The notes beneath the pieces are model-generated. The model worked only from the letters and a program-made list of their open reading frames with translations, was not told where the DNA came from and made no database searches. 16,771 bases of DNA from CBDHHC01 sp050633205 (GTDB lineage: Bacteria > Pseudomonadota > Alphaproteobacteria > Rhizobiales > CBDHHC01): the NCBI GenBank assembly GCA_050633205.1, contig JBOEGA010000180.1:1-16771 (forward strand). The letters are read 5' to 3'. Position numbers and translations under genes: made by a program. Positions 1-7,304 of this stretch are shown here, one piece after another (within the stretch, counting starts at the first letter, position 1; each line of letters starts with the position of its first letter).

Positions 1-566
1 GTGAGAAGGAATATGTTCTGGTATAAAAGCTCATTTATTTTATTTTTTACTTAGCTGTTTTACCTGTTGTTTTTTAGTTAAATTATATTTTCTCACTGTG
101 CTGATTAGTTAAATCAAGAAATAAACTATATTGGATATTCTATCCGTGATTATCGAAAAAATCATCAGTAAAGTCGTAAAAACATATAAAAAACAGTATT
201 ATGAATCGTCACAATAATGTCATGAAGGAAGGTTTAAGGAGCATCAGTATATAAGTATTTATTTTCATATATTCATGGGTACACTTTAACTTTACATGAT
301 TCTATATTTATTTGGCAGTTTATGACTGAACGGTATTTTATTATATGAGGAGCCAAGACGAAGTTTATATCATATTATTTGTGTCTATATTGCCTCATAC
401 TATCAGCTTTAAAACTTACCAAAACTCTCAATAAATTCTTTTGTCAGGATCTGTTAAATATTAAATGAGATGGACTATATAGTTCGACAAATGCATGGGA
501 AGTGAAGAAAGTGTCCTCCCCGGCATTGATGTGGGTGTATTTGATTTCATTTTTTGGGAGTATGAA
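1..566. other. AT-rich stretch with no supported gene
   Basis: This stretch is strongly AT-rich and full of stop codons in all frames. One frame is open from base 1 to a TAG at 52-54 (17 codons), too short to call as the tail of a gene. A 10-base perfect palindrome, ACTATATAGT, lies at 474-483, and a 7-base inverted repeat, TATGAGG/CCTCATA, lies at 344-350 and 393-399. Neither has the form of a terminator. The promoter of the PPOX gene at 567 should be here, but no convincing -35/-10 pair was found. Confidence 0.6.
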
Positions 567-1181
567 ATGAAAAAAGAGTTTCTTATACAGTCGGAAGAAC
601 AGCTAAGGCAGGTCATCCCCGAGCCTAAGCCAGCCACGGAACAGAAGGTTATCGATAGAGTCGATGACCAGTGTATATCTTTTATCAGTCAGTCCCCGCT
701 CATTTGTCTGGCGACCTCTGGCAATAATAATAAGCTGGATGTTTCTCCAAAAGGGGATGCTCCCGGTTTTGTAAAGGTCCAGGACGAAAAAACACTGTTG
801 ATACCTGAGCGTCCGGGAAACAGGCTGGCAATGGGGTTTCGCAATATTCTTGAAACCGGGCGGGTTGGAGTAATCTTTTTGGTTCCTGGAATTACAGAGA
901 CCTTAAGAATAAATGGAACAGCCAGTATTTCAAAAGATCCGGCATTACTGGAGCTGCTGTCAGCAAATGGCAAGCCTGCATTACTCTGTACAATCGTGAA
1001 TATCGAAGAATGCTTTCTGCATTGTGGCAAGGCATTTATTCGGTCTGCTCTTTGGAAGCCGGAAAGCTGGCAGACGGAAACAGAGTTTAATGCAGCTCAA
1101 CAACTTGCTGATACACTTAAAATTGATCAGAAACAGATACAGGAAGCTCTGGACGACAGCTATAAAAACAGACTTTATTAA
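567..1181 (+). CDS. PPOX-class flavin-binding protein (MSMEG_1061-like family)
   Basis: Probable cytoplasmic FMN- or F420-type split-barrel protein of the pyridoxamine 5'-phosphate oxidase superfamily; no substrate can be named. It is 204 residues, the usual size for this subfamily. Visible family signatures are the early LATSG segment followed by DVSPKGDAPGFVKV, then PERPGN, a central VIFLVPGITETLRING strand pair, and a C-terminal HCGKAFIRSALWKPESW segment. The ATG at 567 was chosen because GGGAG at 556-560 gives a Shine-Dalgarno with 6-base spacing. An in-frame ATG at 495 would add 24 residues without family resemblance and has no ribosome-binding site. It is followed after about 43 bases by the esterase on the same strand, but nothing shows they share a function. 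The family call is confident; the chemistry is unknown. Confidence 0.85.
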   Translation: MKKEFLIQSEEQLRQVIPEPKPATEQKVIDRVDDQCISFISQSPLICLATSGNNNKLDVSPKGDAPGFVKVQDEKTLLIPERPGNRLAMGFRNILETGRVGVIFLVPGITETLRINGTASISKDPALLELLSANGKPALLCTIVNIEECFLHCGKAFIRSALWKPESWQTETEFNAAQQLADTLKIDQKQIQEALDDSYKNRLY

Positions 1182-1224
1182 AATGTAGACGACATAATAA
1201 ATCTTTATATTCATGAGAAGTTCA

Positions 1225-2082
1225 ATGGAAAAATTTCATTCGGGTAGGCTATCTGCCCTTTTGCTCTTGTGTTTATCAATGTGCGGTACTGTACAGGCCC
1301 AATCGGTTGATATAACCAAACGCACAACACAGTTTGTCGGCCAGTTTCAGGAGAGAAGTTTTATTCTTGATAAACCGTTAGCACAAAAAGGGGATAAGCA
1401 ACGCTATCCTTTGGTTATTGTGCTTCACGGAGCCTATGGGAATGCCAGGGGAATGAAAAAGATCCTCAATACAAATATGCGGCCCCTCATAGAAAAACAT
1501 CGCTTTATCGTTGCCTACATGAATGGAAACCCAATTAAAAAGCACCCTCATATTGGGACCTGGAATGCTGGCATATGTTGTGGTCGCTCCTCTCGTGACA
1601 AGCTGGACGATGTCAGTTTTCTGAGTAGCTTTATTGAACATGCCGTTAAAAATCTGAACGCAGATGCACAGCGTGTCTATCTCATTGGATATTCAAACGG
1701 GGCAATGATGGCCTATCGATATATTTGTGAGCATCCTGAGAAGGTTGCTGCAATTGCTGCGGTATCAGGACCAGTAATGACTAACAACTGCTCTCCTGAG
1801 GGCTTGCAGGGAGTGCTGCACGTACATGGAATGGAAGACGATCGCGTTCCTGTAAATGGCGGGAGGTCAGAGCACGGCCTTGCCAGACCAAATAATTATA
1901 CTTCAGTCCGGAAAACCGGAGAAATTATGAAAAGCGCCAGTGTCCCATTTGTTTTCAGAGCTTTGCCAAAAGTAAAGCATGGACTGAACCAGGTAAATAA
2001 CAGGATTAATCTGCCTGCAACAGCATGGGGTTATTTCCAGAAAAGATACCAGGGGCAAACGGCACTTGTATCAGACGATTAA
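1225..2082 (+). CDS. Secreted PHB-depolymerase/feruloyl-esterase-like hydrolase (LpqC type)
   Basis: Predicted exported alpha/beta-hydrolase esterase acting on a polyester, aryl ester or similar carboxylic ester. A signal peptide (a hydrophobic LLLLCLSMCG core ending VQA) spans about the first 25 residues. In numbering from the upstream ATG at 1213, the oxyanion segment LVIVLHGAYGNARGM is followed by WNAGICCG, whose Cys pair is typical of this family. The nucleophile is S161 in GYSNG, the acid is D209 in HGMEDDRVP, and the base is H256 in KHGLNQ, so the triad is complete. GAGAAG at 1215-1220 supports the ATG at 1225; the ATG at 1213 has no visible ribosome-binding site but would add only four residues. 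The TAA overlaps the stop codon of the convergent receiver-kinase gene, leaving no room for a terminator. The natural substrate cannot be told from sequence. Confidence 0.85.
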   Translation: MEKFHSGRLSALLLLCLSMCGTVQAQSVDITKRTTQFVGQFQERSFILDKPLAQKGDKQRYPLVIVLHGAYGNARGMKKILNTNMRPLIEKHRFIVAYMNGNPIKKHPHIGTWNAGICCGRSSRDKLDDVSFLSSFIEHAVKNLNADAQRVYLIGYSNGAMMAYRYICEHPEKVAAIAAVSGPVMTNNCSPEGLQGVLHVHGMEDDRVPVNGGRSEHGLARPNNYTSVRKTGEIMKSASVPFVFRALPKVKHGLNQVNNRINLPATAWGYFQKRYQGQTALVSDD

Positions 2083-3188
2083 TCCTGAATAACAGTCTGG
2101 TTCGCAGGTTTGGGTAGAGTGAAGATAAATGTGCTTCCTGTGCCCACCTGCGATTCACACCATATTTTCCCGTGGCAGCGCTGTAAAATCTTTTTGCATG
2201 TTGCCAGTCCGAGACCTGTGCCATCAAACTCGTCTTTATTGTGTAACCTTTTAAAAGGAGCAAATATGAATTTCAGTTTGTTCTCTGGAATTCCGATACC
2301 ATTATCTTTAACAAGCACTTTCCAGTGTATACCCAGGTCTTCAAAGTCAATATGAATGATCGGCGGCTTTTCCGGGCAGTATTTTACTCCATTGCTTATA
2401 AGGTTTTGCAAAAGCTGAACAATCAGCGGAGCGTGAGCATATGCCCGTGGAAGCTGTGCATATGATACCTGTGCATCTCTTGTTGTGAGCATTTCATTCA
2501 GATTATTGATTGCGAGTTCTGCACATTCTTCAAGAGAAATGGTTCTGAAGGAAATTTCTTCCTGGTCAACCTGGCTATACTGACTTAGCGTATCAATCAG
2601 GGAGTTCATATGAATAGCTGATCTTTCAACCATCCCCTGATATTTGGATATTTTATCCGGATTGTTTTCCTCTATTGCACGTTGTACCCTGCTCTGAAAA
2701 CTCAGGATGGTTCGTATAGGAGCTTTCAGATCGTGGGCCAGTATATGACTGAAGCTTTCGAGTTCTTCCTTCTGATGCTCAACCTTTTTCTTCAGGGAGC
2801 TGTTCTCAATTGCCGTTCTTACTGCATTCCATAGTGTTTCTGCCGTAACCTTGTCTTTTGGTACATAATATTGGGCACCTTTTTGCAGGGCATTCACTGC
2901 AAGAATCTCGTCTCCCTGTCCGGTTATCATAACAATAGGGACATAGGTATCAATATTGCGAAACTCTTCAATTCCTTCCATGCCATTAAGGTTTGGCAGA
3001 TGATAGTCCAGCAATATGCAGTCAAATTTTTTCGTTTTAAAAAGGTTCAGTCCCGCCTGAATGTCTTCAACTTCCTCAATCATTGTATCATCTTTAAATG
3101 ACCTGGCTGCGCGCAGGACATTCATACGATCAACCTGATCATCATCGACCAGTAAAATAGTGAGTGAATTTTTATTTTCATTCAGCAT
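2079..3188 (-). CDS. Receiver-first hybrid histidine kinase (REC-HisKA-HATPase)
   Basis: Soluble 369-residue hybrid kinase with no membrane segment. An N-terminal CheY-like receiver (about 8-128) has the acidic pair D15/D16, phospho-acceptor D61 in LLDYHLPNLNG, T89 and K111. A short coiled linker leads to a HisKA domain with a canonical H-box, AHDLKAP, giving the phospho-accepting H152. The HATPase domain has the N-box (N262, N266), G1 box DNGIGIP (295-301) and G2 box GTGLGLA (323-329). The kinase is therefore predicted to be fully active, with its own receiver placed upstream as an input or regulatory module. It starts 11 bases after the response regulator stop, so the genes are probably co-transcribed. 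This is the only gene of the cluster with an intact phospho-accepting histidine. The ATG at 3188 has only a weak ribosome-binding site. The gene converges on the esterase with a 4-base overlap. Confidence 0.9.
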   Translation of the reverse strand: MLNENKNSLTILLVDDDQVDRMNVLRAARSFKDDTMIEEVEDIQAGLNLFKTKKFDCILLDYHLPNLNGMEGIEEFRNIDTYVPIVMITGQGDEILAVNALQKGAQYYVPKDKVTAETLWNAVRTAIENSSLKKKVEHQKEELESFSHILAHDLKAPIRTILSFQSRVQRAIEENNPDKISKYQGMVERSAIHMNSLIDTLSQYSQVDQEEISFRTISLEECAELAINNLNEMLTTRDAQVSYAQLPRAYAHAPLIVQLLQNLISNGVKYCPEKPPIIHIDFEDLGIHWKVLVKDNGIGIPENKLKFIFAPFKRLHNKDEFDGTGLGLATCKKILQRCHGKIWCESQVGTGSTFIFTLPKPANQTVIQD

Positions 3189-3199
3189 AATTTAAAATC

Positions 3200-3631
3200 T
3201 CATGGGAGTTCGACAATGCGCCAGTAATTAACAATAAGTTCAACAAGTCTGGCAAAATCACTGCCTGCCCGTTCTTTTACAATATAACCGGCCACATTCA
3301 GATTATATGCAGCCATCTTTTCTTCATCATGCTTGGAGGTTGAAAGCACAAAAACAACCGAGCTTTTGAGTTTTTCATCTTCCCGTAATTCTTGAATAAA
3401 CTCTATTCCATCCATACGGGGCATTTTCAGATCGACAATTAGAATATACGGTTTGGGCAACACCTCATACTCACCCTCCCCACGAAGCAGGGCAAGTGCA
3501 TCTATTCCATCCACAGCACGATATATAGGGTTAAGTATTTTTGCTTTTCTGATCGCCCTTGTGATGCTTTTAGTATCTACGTCATCATCGTCTACTAGTA
3601 AAATATTGATAGTCTTACTACCCTCATCCAT
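3200..3631 (-). CDS. Single-domain response regulator (Rcp1/CheY-like)
   Basis: A 143-residue stand-alone receiver domain with no output domain. The acidic cluster D14-D16, phospho-acceptor D67 in LIVDLKMPRMDG, S97/T98 (LSTS) and K119 are all present, so it should be phosphorylated normally. The loop around ALLRGEGEYEVLPKPY, between alpha-2 and beta-3, is of the kind seen in Rcp1-type regulators that partner phytochrome-like kinases. It sits 16 bases after the CHASE kinase stop and 11 bases before the receiver-kinase start, between the two kinases. This suggests it shuttles phosphate between them or acts by protein contact. The ATG at 3631 has only a weak purine-rich ribosome-binding site (AAAGAA), so translation may depend on coupling to the upstream gene. 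Confidence 0.9.
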   Translation of the reverse strand: MDEGSKTINILLVDDDDVDTKSITRAIRKAKILNPIYRAVDGIDALALLRGEGEYEVLPKPYILIVDLKMPRMDGIEFIQELREDEKLKSSVVFVLSTSKHDEEKMAAYNLNVAGYIVKERAGSDFARLVELIVNYWRIVELP

Positions 3632-3647
3632 AAATAAATTGTTCTTT

Positions 3648-5348
3648 CTACTTTAAATATACAGGCCAGCTAAACTCTATACTAAGCCCACTTGATTTGT
3701 TATTGGTTAATGTCAGGTTTCCACCAAATTGTTCTACAATTTTCTTTACCATTGCTAACCCCATGCCACTGCCTTCTACTTTGTCCCGGGGACGTAGTGT
3801 TTGAAACATTTGCAATGCTTTTCCATGTAAAGCTTCAGGAATACCCGGACCATCATCGCAGACAATGATCTTGTAGTAGTGTAGGTCCTGCTGGCCGAGA
3901 GAAATAATTATGGATCCGCTTGGCTTGTCATGATGCTTAATGGCATTGTTAATTAAATTCATCAGAACCTGCTGAAGTGGAGATGTGAAGAATTCAGTTG
4001 AGCCAAATGAAGGGCTGACTTCGATTGAAAACTTTTCAGTCGCATCCAGTAACTGGACTATATTTTCAACCAGATCTGCGCCGGTAACAAGTGGGTTGTT
4101 TTCGCTGAAATCTAGTTTCCTGCCAATTTTTGAATATTCCAGAAGATCATCAAGCAATGTTTCCAGCCGCTTAACGCGCCCGCGTAAAATCGTCATATTT
4201 TCCTTGTTTTCGCCTTCAAGACTCTCCCCCAGGTCTTCCTCAAGCCATTGAGCAAGCTGGTCAATAGATCTTAACGGCGCTTTAAGGTCATTAGATGCAA
4301 CATATGCAAACTGTTCCAGCTCATCATTGGATTGCTTAAGTGCTTCTGTGCGGGTATCAATTTCCTGTTTAATTTTTATATTTCTGGTAACAAGTGTAAA
4401 AATCAGAATGCTTATTATTGCAGAAAGAAGAGTACCAAATATCAGTATGGACCAGGGGGCAAGGCTCGCTGATCGGGAAAGATATCGATGGGTTGGTGTA
4501 AAAACAACGTGCCATTTTCTCTGGCGTAATTGAAATTCTGAGTGATACAGAAAAGGAACTCTTAGCCTCAGGGTTTGATTTTGCTTGTCCTCATCAGAAA
4601 AGAATATGCTTCTGTTTTTGGCACCATGGTATATGAGCTTTCTGTTATTGGTCTTGTCATAAATATACACCTGCAGATTTTCATAGTTTTTTGACCATAT
4701 CATCTCATGGGAAAAAAACTGAGCCAGGTTCAGTACACCAACCAGGTATCCGGTTACTTTCCGGTCATGTACAACTTTTGAAATAAAAAGCAGATCACTG
4801 TTTTTTCCAGGACTACCGGAGATGTTCATGACTTCGGAGAAGACAACTCCATTTTCCTTGTCAGATTGCCTGATCGCATTCAGTAATTTGGGAAATTTGT
4901 TGACATCAACCACATCAGGCATTGATACGGATCCGTCGATATAGACAATGCTGGTTTTTAGCTTTTGTCCTTCGTCTGGCTGAACCCAAAGAAATGAAGA
5001 AAAGTTGCTCTGCTCAATAAGCGGAGCGATAACTTTCAGGATCTGGTACTTTGTTATACTATCGGAACTCTGCAGCCCTGCAATGGCGATTTCCTTACCT
5101 CTGATATAGGCATCAAACAGATATCGCATCTGTGTAAATTGCTGTTGGCCATGCTTTTTAAAATCTTGTTCAATTTCAGAAGCATCACGGTTGAGAACAA
5201 CCATAAAAAAAACAATGGAGAAGCCGATCCCAAGCGCCATAATAATGATTGGAAGGCGGTAATGCTTTAAGACCAGCTGTAGGGATTCAAACTGTTGCTG
5301 CTTGTATTGAATATTGCGCTTAAGTTCTGGATTCATCGCTGGTTTCAT
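3648..5348 (-). CDS. CHASE-domain membrane histidine kinase with Asn in place of the phospho-accepting His
   Basis: A 566-residue inner-membrane sensor kinase. TM1 is at about 32-52, a periplasmic CHASE-like sensor at about 55-297 and TM2 at about 298-320. A short coiled linker without HAMP follows (324-346), then HisKA and HATPase. The CHASE call rests on FSSFLWV, then FISKVVHDRKVTGYLVGVLN, QVYIYDKTN and the terminal KWHVVFTP. The ATPase domain looks complete: N464/N468, G1 box DDGPGIP (498-504) and G2 box GSGMGLA (526-532). The H-box reads AYVASNDLKAPLRS where the family has ASHDLK, so the phospho-acceptor is N353 (AAT, 4290-4292). Autophosphorylation at the usual site is not possible. The product may be a phosphatase, a pseudokinase or a trans-phosphorylating partner. 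The gene overlaps the upstream ethylene-module gene by 29 bases. An alternative start is the ATG at 5336. Confidence 0.9.
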   Translation of the reverse strand: MKPAMNPELKRNIQYKQQQFESLQLVLKHYRLPIIIMALGIGFSIVFFMVVLNRDASEIEQDFKKHGQQQFTQMRYLFDAYIRGKEIAIAGLQSSDSITKYQILKVIAPLIEQSNFSSFLWVQPDEGQKLKTSIVYIDGSVSMPDVVDVNKFPKLLNAIRQSDKENGVVFSEVMNISGSPGKNSDLLFISKVVHDRKVTGYLVGVLNLAQFFSHEMIWSKNYENLQVYIYDKTNNRKLIYHGAKNRSIFFSDEDKQNQTLRLRVPFLYHSEFQLRQRKWHVVFTPTHRYLSRSASLAPWSILIFGTLLSAIISILIFTLVTRNIKIKQEIDTRTEALKQSNDELEQFAYVASNDLKAPLRSIDQLAQWLEEDLGESLEGENKENMTILRGRVKRLETLLDDLLEYSKIGRKLDFSENNPLVTGADLVENIVQLLDATEKFSIEVSPSFGSTEFFTSPLQQVLMNLINNAIKHHDKPSGSIIISLGQQDLHYYKIIVCDDGPGIPEALHGKALQMFQTLRPRDKVEGSGMGLAMVKKIVEQFGGNLTLTNNKSSGLSIEFSWPVYLK

Positions 5349-5733
5349 CTTTATTGAAATCTGCGAAAATATCCAGCAATCTTGGTATCAGCGGAAACAT
5401 CAGAATTGCAGTTGCAAGAGAAACCAGAGCTGTCATTGTTTTGAGAATTCCCTGGAAATAATAAAATGGATGCCAGAGCACGATGACAGAAATGGCGTGA
5501 GTAACACCACAAAGTACAATAAACAGCGCAAACATCACAAATGCCCATCTGAACGGGACAGTCTGCTTTCGTTTAATCAAAAGGAACGCAATCGTACAGG
5601 GGATGGAAAAATAGGCAATTGTAATGACCACATCTGAAATGATATGCATCATCAGAAGTTCGGTTTGCCACAGGAGACAATAGCCATGGGGCATATAGCG
5701 GTTAATATCAAAAACAGTATTTACGAAATCCAT
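5320..5733 (-). CDS. Stand-alone ethylene-receptor-like (ETR1 N-terminal) copper-binding membrane module
   Basis: A 137-residue inner-membrane protein of three helices (about 30-52, 62-86 and 95-118). It matches the ethylene-binding module of plant ETR1 and bacterial homologues. MPHGYCLLW (14-22) is the entry motif of bacterial members. Helix 1 carries D34, Y41 and P45 in ISDVVITIAYFSIP, against ISDFFIALAYFSIP in ETR1. Helix 2 carries C75 and H79 in FIVLCGVTH, against FIVLCGATH with Cu(I) ligands C65 and H69 in ETR1. Helix 3 has LKTMTALVSLATAI. The ATG at 5733 was chosen because AAGGGG stands 6 bases upstream; ATGs at 5748 and 5760 are in frame but lie upstream of this site. Known relatives usually continue into GAF, PAS or kinase domains; this one stops after about 20 polar residues and overlaps the CHASE kinase gene, its likely partner. 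Ligand identity is inference. Confidence 0.9.
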   Translation of the reverse strand: MDFVNTVFDINRYMPHGYCLLWQTELLMMHIISDVVITIAYFSIPCTIAFLLIKRKQTVPFRWAFVMFALFIVLCGVTHAISVIVLWHPFYYFQGILKTMTALVSLATAILMFPLIPRLLDIFADFNKDETSDESRT

Positions 5734-5854
5734 GGCATGCCCCTTCATAGTCCACACCATGTCTTACATATAGAAAACCTGTTACATAGAAATTAAGATT
5801 TCAGAATAATAGTTCTCTTTTGATCTCTGTTTAAGATTTTTGTATTCCTGCTCC

Positions 5855-7132
5855 CTACCATCCGGTGAGCAGACCAACCACGCACCCTGTCATTAAAGTA
5901 GCAAATGTACCGGAAATAAGTGTCTTGGTGCCCAGTTCCACAATTTCTTTCTTACGTTCAGGAAGTATCGTAATGAGCCCCCCGATCATAATTCCCAGAC
6001 TTCCCATATTGGCAAAACCACACAGTGCATAGGAAAGTATAAGTCGTGAGCGTTCGGATATGATTTCTGGTGAAGTTTTGGCAAGTTGAATATAAGCCAG
6101 AAATTCATTGAGAACTGTTTTAATGCCAAGAATGGACCCCGCAGATATTGCCTCATTAGCAGGAATACCTGTCAGCCAGGCAAGTGGAGCAAAAGCAAAA
6201 CCAAGAATGCCTTCAATCGTCAGTTTAAACCCGAATGGTTCACTTATTGCGCCAAGTATCTGATTCCCAAGCGCAACCAGCGCAACAAAAATAATAAGCA
6301 TGGCAGTAACATTCACCAGAAGGAGAATTCCCTCCTGTGTTCCCTTGACGATCGCATCAACAGAACCATGCGTACGATCATCACTGCTTATAGTCTGTTC
6401 CGGAACTTCTGCCGGGTTACTGTCCAGATCCGGCACCATAAGAGCTGCCAGCATTATAGCAGCGGGAGCACTGATAATCGAGGCAACGATAAGGTGTCCG
6501 GCAGCTCCGGGCAAAGAGGCAGAAAGCACACCGGCATAGAGGGCCAGTACAGTACCGGCTATGGTTGCCATACCCACACTCATCATAGCAAAGAGAGCGC
6601 CCCGGCTCATACTGGCAAGATAGGGCCTGACAAATAATGGAGCTTCAATCATTCCCACAAAAATATTGGCCGCAGCCGAAGTTCCCACCGTCCCTGAAAC
6701 GCCAAGGCTGCGCTGAAGGGCCCAGGAAAATCCACGCACCACAATCTGAAGAATACCCCAGTGATACAGCAGTCTCGTCAATGCACTGATAAGAAGAATA
6801 AGGGGAAGCGCCTGAAATGCCAGAATAAACCCGAATTGCGGATTGACCGTTTGATAGGGAGCAGGACCACCCGCGACATATCCAAACACAAATTTCATTC
6901 CGGAAAGAGTTGCATTTTGCAGCGATAAAACCAGAGAGGTTGCCCAGTCAAACCCGACCCTCAGAACAGGGATATGAAGCATCGCTGCTGCAATAACAAT
7001 CTGCAATAACAGACCAACTCCAATAAGTCGCACCAGTTGCGAGCTTTTATAGGCAGTTCTGTTTTCAGATAGAACCCATGCTAACAATGGGAAAACCAAA
7101 AGGCCCAGCAGGCTCTGCAACTGCAACATCAT
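5855..7132 (-). CDS. Concentrative nucleoside transporter (CNT/NupC family)
   Basis: Inner-membrane, cation-coupled nucleoside uptake protein of about 425 residues with many hydrophobic helices. Family signatures are visible in order: an N-terminal helix followed by WVLSENR, the FGFILAFQALPLILLISAL segment, GTSAAANIFVGMIEAPLFV, SVGMATIAGTVLALYAG, LNEFLAYIQL and the closing CGFANMGSLGIMIGGL. These residues form the nucleoside and sodium sites in the Vibrio homologue. The reading frame is open to a TTG at 7162, but that has no ribosome-binding site; the ATG at 7132 (or 7129) follows GGGGTGGT and matches the usual family N-terminus. It lies 121 bases upstream of the ethylene-module gene on the same strand with no evident terminator between, so read-through is possible. 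Specificity between purine and pyrimidine nucleosides cannot be set from sequence. Confidence 0.9.
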   Translation of the reverse strand: MMLQLQSLLGLLVFPLLAWVLSENRTAYKSSQLVRLIGVGLLLQIVIAAAMLHIPVLRVGFDWATSLVLSLQNATLSGMKFVFGYVAGGPAPYQTVNPQFGFILAFQALPLILLISALTRLLYHWGILQIVVRGFSWALQRSLGVSGTVGTSAAANIFVGMIEAPLFVRPYLASMSRGALFAMMSVGMATIAGTVLALYAGVLSASLPGAAGHLIVASIISAPAAIMLAALMVPDLDSNPAEVPEQTISSDDRTHGSVDAIVKGTQEGILLLVNVTAMLIIFVALVALGNQILGAISEPFGFKLTIEGILGFAFAPLAWLTGIPANEAISAGSILGIKTVLNEFLAYIQLAKTSPEIISERSRLILSYALCGFANMGSLGIMIGGLITILPERKKEIVELGTKTLISGTFATLMTGCVVGLLTGW

Positions 7133-7251
7133 ACCACCCCAGCTATTATTATATTCTGACAAGTTTTTTATAGGCTAGAATATTTTAGAAAGCTGAACAA
7201 TAAAAAAACTGGCTTTGGCAATACGAATGCAGGAAACTTTGCATCATATAC

Positions 7252-7280
7252 AAAAAAAGGCCCCCCAACAGGAGAGCCTT
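7252..7280 (-). terminator. Rho-independent terminator after the outer-membrane protein gene
   Basis: On the minus strand, a 10-base-pair stem (arms 7271-7280 and 7257-7266, including G-T wobbles) closes a 4-base loop at 7267-7270. A run of seven T follows at 7258-7252. It starts about 25 bases after the stop codon of the outer-membrane protein gene (7305), so it insulates the nucleoside transporter from that gene. Confidence 0.9.
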
Positions 7281-7304
7281 CATATTCATAGTGTCTCTAA
7301 CAGC

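Noticed and set aside
344..399. TATGAGG/CCTCATA inverted repeat in the AT-rich left end
   Set aside because: A 7-base match 42 bases apart in low-complexity DNA is expected by chance; there is no T-run and no adjacent gene to give it meaning.
6086..6637. Long plus-strand open frame (183 codons) opposite the nucleoside transporter
   Set aside because: It is antisense to a clearly conserved transporter, its translation is of low complexity with no family resemblance, and it has no good ribosome-binding site.
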